From Actinomycetota bacterium (GTDB taxonomy: Bacteria > Actinomycetota > Actinomycetes > Actinomycetales > Cellulomonadaceae), in assembly GCA_018898235.1 (NCBI GenBank), contig JAHIJU010000464.1:1-7679 (forward strand): 7,679 nucleotides of DNA, read 5' to 3'. The notes below the pieces were generated by a model that made no database searches, was not told the origin of the DNA, and saw nothing but the letters and a program-made list of their open reading frames with translations. Positions within the stretch are counted from its first letter, which is position 1. Every line of letters begins with the position of its first letter. Below are positions 5,935 through 7,679 of the stretch, one piece after another. The translations under genes were made by a program, and so were the position numbers.

Positions 5935-7201
5935 TGTGAGCCCCACGCCTGCCGGACCCCGCCGCGCGCGGCGCACCACCGCCCGTCGCTCCCGCACGGC
6001 GTCCGTGCTGGTCGGCACCCTCCTGCTGATCACGCTGGCCGCGCTCGCGGTGATGGTGCGGACGTGGCCGGGGTCGGTCCACCAGGTGGCGCAGAACGCG
6101 GGTCTGGTCGATACCGGCGTGCAGTACCTGTCCGCCACCGTGACCGGGACGAAGACCACCACCTGCGACGCGACCGTCGAGGACACCCGCGCCGACGGCA
6201 GCCAGCCGAGCACCGTGAGCTGCCTGCAGGTGTCCGCCCGGGTGACCTCGGGGTCGCGGGCCGGTGCCGACATCTCGGTCTACGCGACGGCGTCGGTGAC
6301 CGCCGCCGACGTCCCCGTCGGCACCCGGATCGTCGTCGAGCTGTACCCGGCGTCCGACGGGCAGGCCGAGACCTGGGCCTGGTCGGACTTCCGGCGCACC
6401 GTGCCGCTGGGGACGCTCGCGCTCGCGTTCGTGCTGGTGGCCGGGCTGGTCGGCGGCTGGCGCGGGTTGCGAGCCGTGCTGGGGCTCGCGATCGCCTTCG
6501 TCGTGCTGTGGGTCTACCTGCTGCCGGCGCTCATCACGGGGCAACCTGCGATCGCGGTCTCGCTGGCGGCGAGCGTCGCGATCATGGTGGTGGTCGCCTA
6601 CCTCACCCACGGACCCAGTCTGCGGACCACGACGGCCCTGATCGGCACGGTGGCCGGGCTGCTGCTGATCGCGGGGATCGGGGCCTTGGCCACCCATGCG
6701 GCGCACATCAACCCGGTGGCCGGTGAGGAGGACTACCGGTTGGCGGGCATGCTCGGCGACGACGGGGTCGCCCGGCTGCGCGGGGTGTTCCTGGCCTCGA
6801 TCGTGCTGGCCGGTCTCGGGGTGCTCAACGACGTGACGATCACCCAGGCCTCGGCGGTGGGTGAGCTCGCGCAGGCCGCGCCGCGCGCCAGGTTCACGAC
6901 ACTGTTCACCGGCGGGATGCGGATCGGCCGCGACCACCTGGCCTCGACCGTCTACACGATCGCCTTCGCCTACGCCGGTGCGGGACTGCCGGTGCTGCTC
7001 ATGCTGCAGCTCTACGAGCTCCCGCTGGCTCAGACGCTGGGCCAGGGGGTGTTCGCCCAGGAGATCGTGCGGACCGCCGCGGGCGCGATCGGCCTGCTGC
7101 TGGCGATCCCGGCGACCACGGCGATCGCGGCGGCCGTGGAGGTGCGGTCCCGCCACCGGCCTGCTCCCGCCGACCCCGTACCTGACCCCGGGACGCCCTG
7201 A
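5918..7201 (+). CDS. YibE/F-family multi-pass membrane protein
   Basis: 427-residue membrane protein of the YibE/F family, whose biochemical role is unknown to me. The N-terminus is Arg-rich, then a membrane helix at about 28-47, an extracytoplasmic domain (about 50-162) with two cysteines (C83, C102) that could pair, and then about seven further hydrophobic segments. Family signature: GVLNDVTITQASAV at 301-314, IGRDH at 336-340 and AYAGAGLPVLL at 351-361. I give the GTG at 5918, which overlaps znuB by 17 bases; an in-frame GTG at 5936, just after the znuB stop, would give 421 residues, and neither has a clear Shine-Dalgarno. Overlap with znuB puts it in the zinc operon and, by inference, under Zur. 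The conserved polar residues within membrane segments fit a transporter or channel, but no substrate can be named. Confidence 0.87.
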   Translation: MASSVDVSPTPAGPRRARRTTARRSRTASVLVGTLLLITLAALAVMVRTWPGSVHQVAQNAGLVDTGVQYLSATVTGTKTTTCDATVEDTRADGSQPSTVSCLQVSARVTSGSRAGADISVYATASVTAADVPVGTRIVVELYPASDGQAETWAWSDFRRTVPLGTLALAFVLVAGLVGGWRGLRAVLGLAIAFVVLWVYLLPALITGQPAIAVSLAASVAIMVVVAYLTHGPSLRTTTALIGTVAGLLLIAGIGALATHAAHINPVAGEEDYRLAGMLGDDGVARLRGVFLASIVLAGLGVLNDVTITQASAVGELAQAAPRARFTTLFTGGMRIGRDHLASTVYTIAFAYAGAGLPVLLMLQLYELPLAQTLGQGVFAQEIVRTAAGAIGLLLAIPATTAIAAAVEVRSRHRPAPADPVPDPGTP

Positions 7202-7204
7202 AGG

Positions 7205-7220
7205 CAGGACATCGGTCCTG
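7205..7220 (+). terminator. Short hairpin after the zinc operon, weak terminator candidate
   Basis: CAGGAC (7205-7210), loop ATCG, GTCCTG (7215-7220): a perfect 6-bp stem beginning 3 bases after the YibE/F stop. No T-run follows, as is common in actinomycetes, so the assignment rests on position and the stem alone. A second nested pair nearby (GGTCC 7245-7249, GGACC 7268-7272) may add structure. Confidence 0.35.
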
Positions 7221-7255
7221 GTCAGCCCGCCCCGACGGCGGCACGGTCCGAGAAA

Positions 7256-7292
7256 CATGGGAGGAAAGGACCATCAGCCCATTCGTCCCATG
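7256..7292. repeat. 7-bp inverted repeat in the adhE leader region
   Basis: CATGGGA (7256-7262) and TCCCATG (7286-7292) form a perfect inverted repeat with a 23-nt spacer, 48 bases before the adhE start. The spacing suits a regulator operator or a leader hairpin. I do not see a convincing Rex-type site (TGTGA and TCACA arms), although adhE genes are often under Rex control. A TAGCGT hexamer at 7304-7309 might be a -10; no good -35 is seen. Confidence 0.3.
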
Positions 7293-7340
7293 AACACCCT
7301 CCATAGCGTCGTGTCATCAACCAACGCGAAGGAGAGTCCG

Positions 7341-7679
7341 GTGGCCGTCGCCGAACCCCGCACCACCCGCAAGGGCGCCCCCGCCCCCGCGCCTGCCGCT
7401 GCCGCAGCGCCCGGCGCCCCCGCACCAGCGGCCGGGCCTGATCCGAAGATCGCTGCCGCCATCGACGAGCTCGTGGCCAACGCCACCAAGGCGCTCGCCC
7501 AGTACGCCTCGTTCGACCAGGAGCAGATCGACCGCCTCGTGAAGAAGGCCGCCGTCGCCGCGCTCGACCAGCACGGCGTGCTGGCCAAGCTCGCCGTCGA
7601 GGAGACCGGCCGCGGCGTGTTCGAGGACAAGGCCGTCAAGAACATCTTCGCGTGCGAGCACGTCACGCACTCGATGGCC
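7341..7679 (+). CDS. adhE: Bifunctional acetaldehyde-CoA/alcohol dehydrogenase, N-terminal part
   Basis: First 113 codons of a protein running off the right edge. The enzyme converts acetyl-CoA to acetaldehyde to ethanol with NADH through an N-terminal aldehyde dehydrogenase domain and a C-terminal iron-type alcohol dehydrogenase domain; only the beginning of the first is here. Residues 1-34 are an Ala/Pro-rich, low-complexity extension; the fold starts near DPKIAAAIDELV (35-46). AVEETGRGVFEDKAVKN at 85-101 is the AdhE-type form of the conserved helix, followed by IFACEHVTHSM. The GTG start has an excellent ribosome-binding site, AAGGAG at 7329-7334 with six bases of spacing. A single-domain acylating aldehyde dehydrogenase (EutE/PduP-like) remains possible until the C-terminus is read. 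It seems unrelated to the zinc operon and has its own leader. Confidence 0.82.
   Translation, partial: MAVAEPRTTRKGAPAPAPAAAAAPGAPAPAAGPDPKIAAAIDELVANATKALAQYASFDQEQIDRLVKKAAVAALDQHGVLAKLAVEETGRGVFEDKAVKNIFACEHVTHSMA

Noticed and set aside
4810..6273. 487-residue minus-strand open frame, and a similar one at 5831-7258
   Set aside because: Antisense to znuB and the YibE/F gene; composition (runs of H, D, R, G, Q) mirrors the codons of the membrane proteins on the other strand.

Overview
The window is very GC-rich DNA with strongly G/C-ending codons, GTG starts and start/stop overlaps between neighbouring genes. Together with a mycobacterial-type Zur regulator and an F420-type (deazaflavin) reductase, this points to an actinomycete. 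The order Pseudonocardiales is only a guess. I found no tRNA, rRNA, CRISPR array or transposase.

Layout. (1) Positions 1-786, minus strand: the N-terminal 262 codons of a DRGH-type DNA/RNA non-specific endonuclease that runs off the left edge. Beyond the nuclease core it seems to enter a second domain. (2) Positions 787-1274: no confident gene. The stretch holds two small hairpins and one start-less open stretch that looks like a decayed coding remnant. (3) Positions 1275-3103, minus strand, probably one transcription unit read right to left: zur (zinc-sensing Fur-family repressor), a deazaflavin-dependent nitroreductase-family protein with a C-terminal membrane anchor, and a PAP2 membrane phosphatase. 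(4) Positions 3104-3272: divergent regulatory region with three TGAGAAC half-sites, one pair forming a perfect 9-bp inverted repeat. (5) Positions 3273-7201, plus strand, a tightly packed operon: znuA-like lipoprotein, znuC-like ATPase (GTG/TGA overlap), znuB-like permease (GTG/TGA overlap) and a YibE/F-family membrane protein overlapping the permease end. (6) Positions 7202-7340: a short hairpin and the leader of the next gene. (7) Positions 7341-7679, plus strand: the first 113 codons of a bifunctional acetaldehyde-CoA/alcohol dehydrogenase (AdhE).

How it works together. Zur probably senses Zn(II) and represses the divergent znuACB operon, and perhaps itself, through the TGAGAAC sites. The ABC transporter would import zinc (or possibly manganese). 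Two details stand out: the ATPase ends in a nine-histidine tail, while the binding protein lacks the usual His-rich loop and has Glu where most ZnuA proteins have the third ligand His. The YibE/F protein is apparently co-translated with the permease, so a metal-linked role is a reasonable hypothesis.

The nuclease end of the window has clearly looser codon use than the zinc operon: 21 of its first 100 codons end in A/T, against 1 of the first 100 in znuA (hand count). It may be accessory DNA joined to a more conserved chromosomal block.
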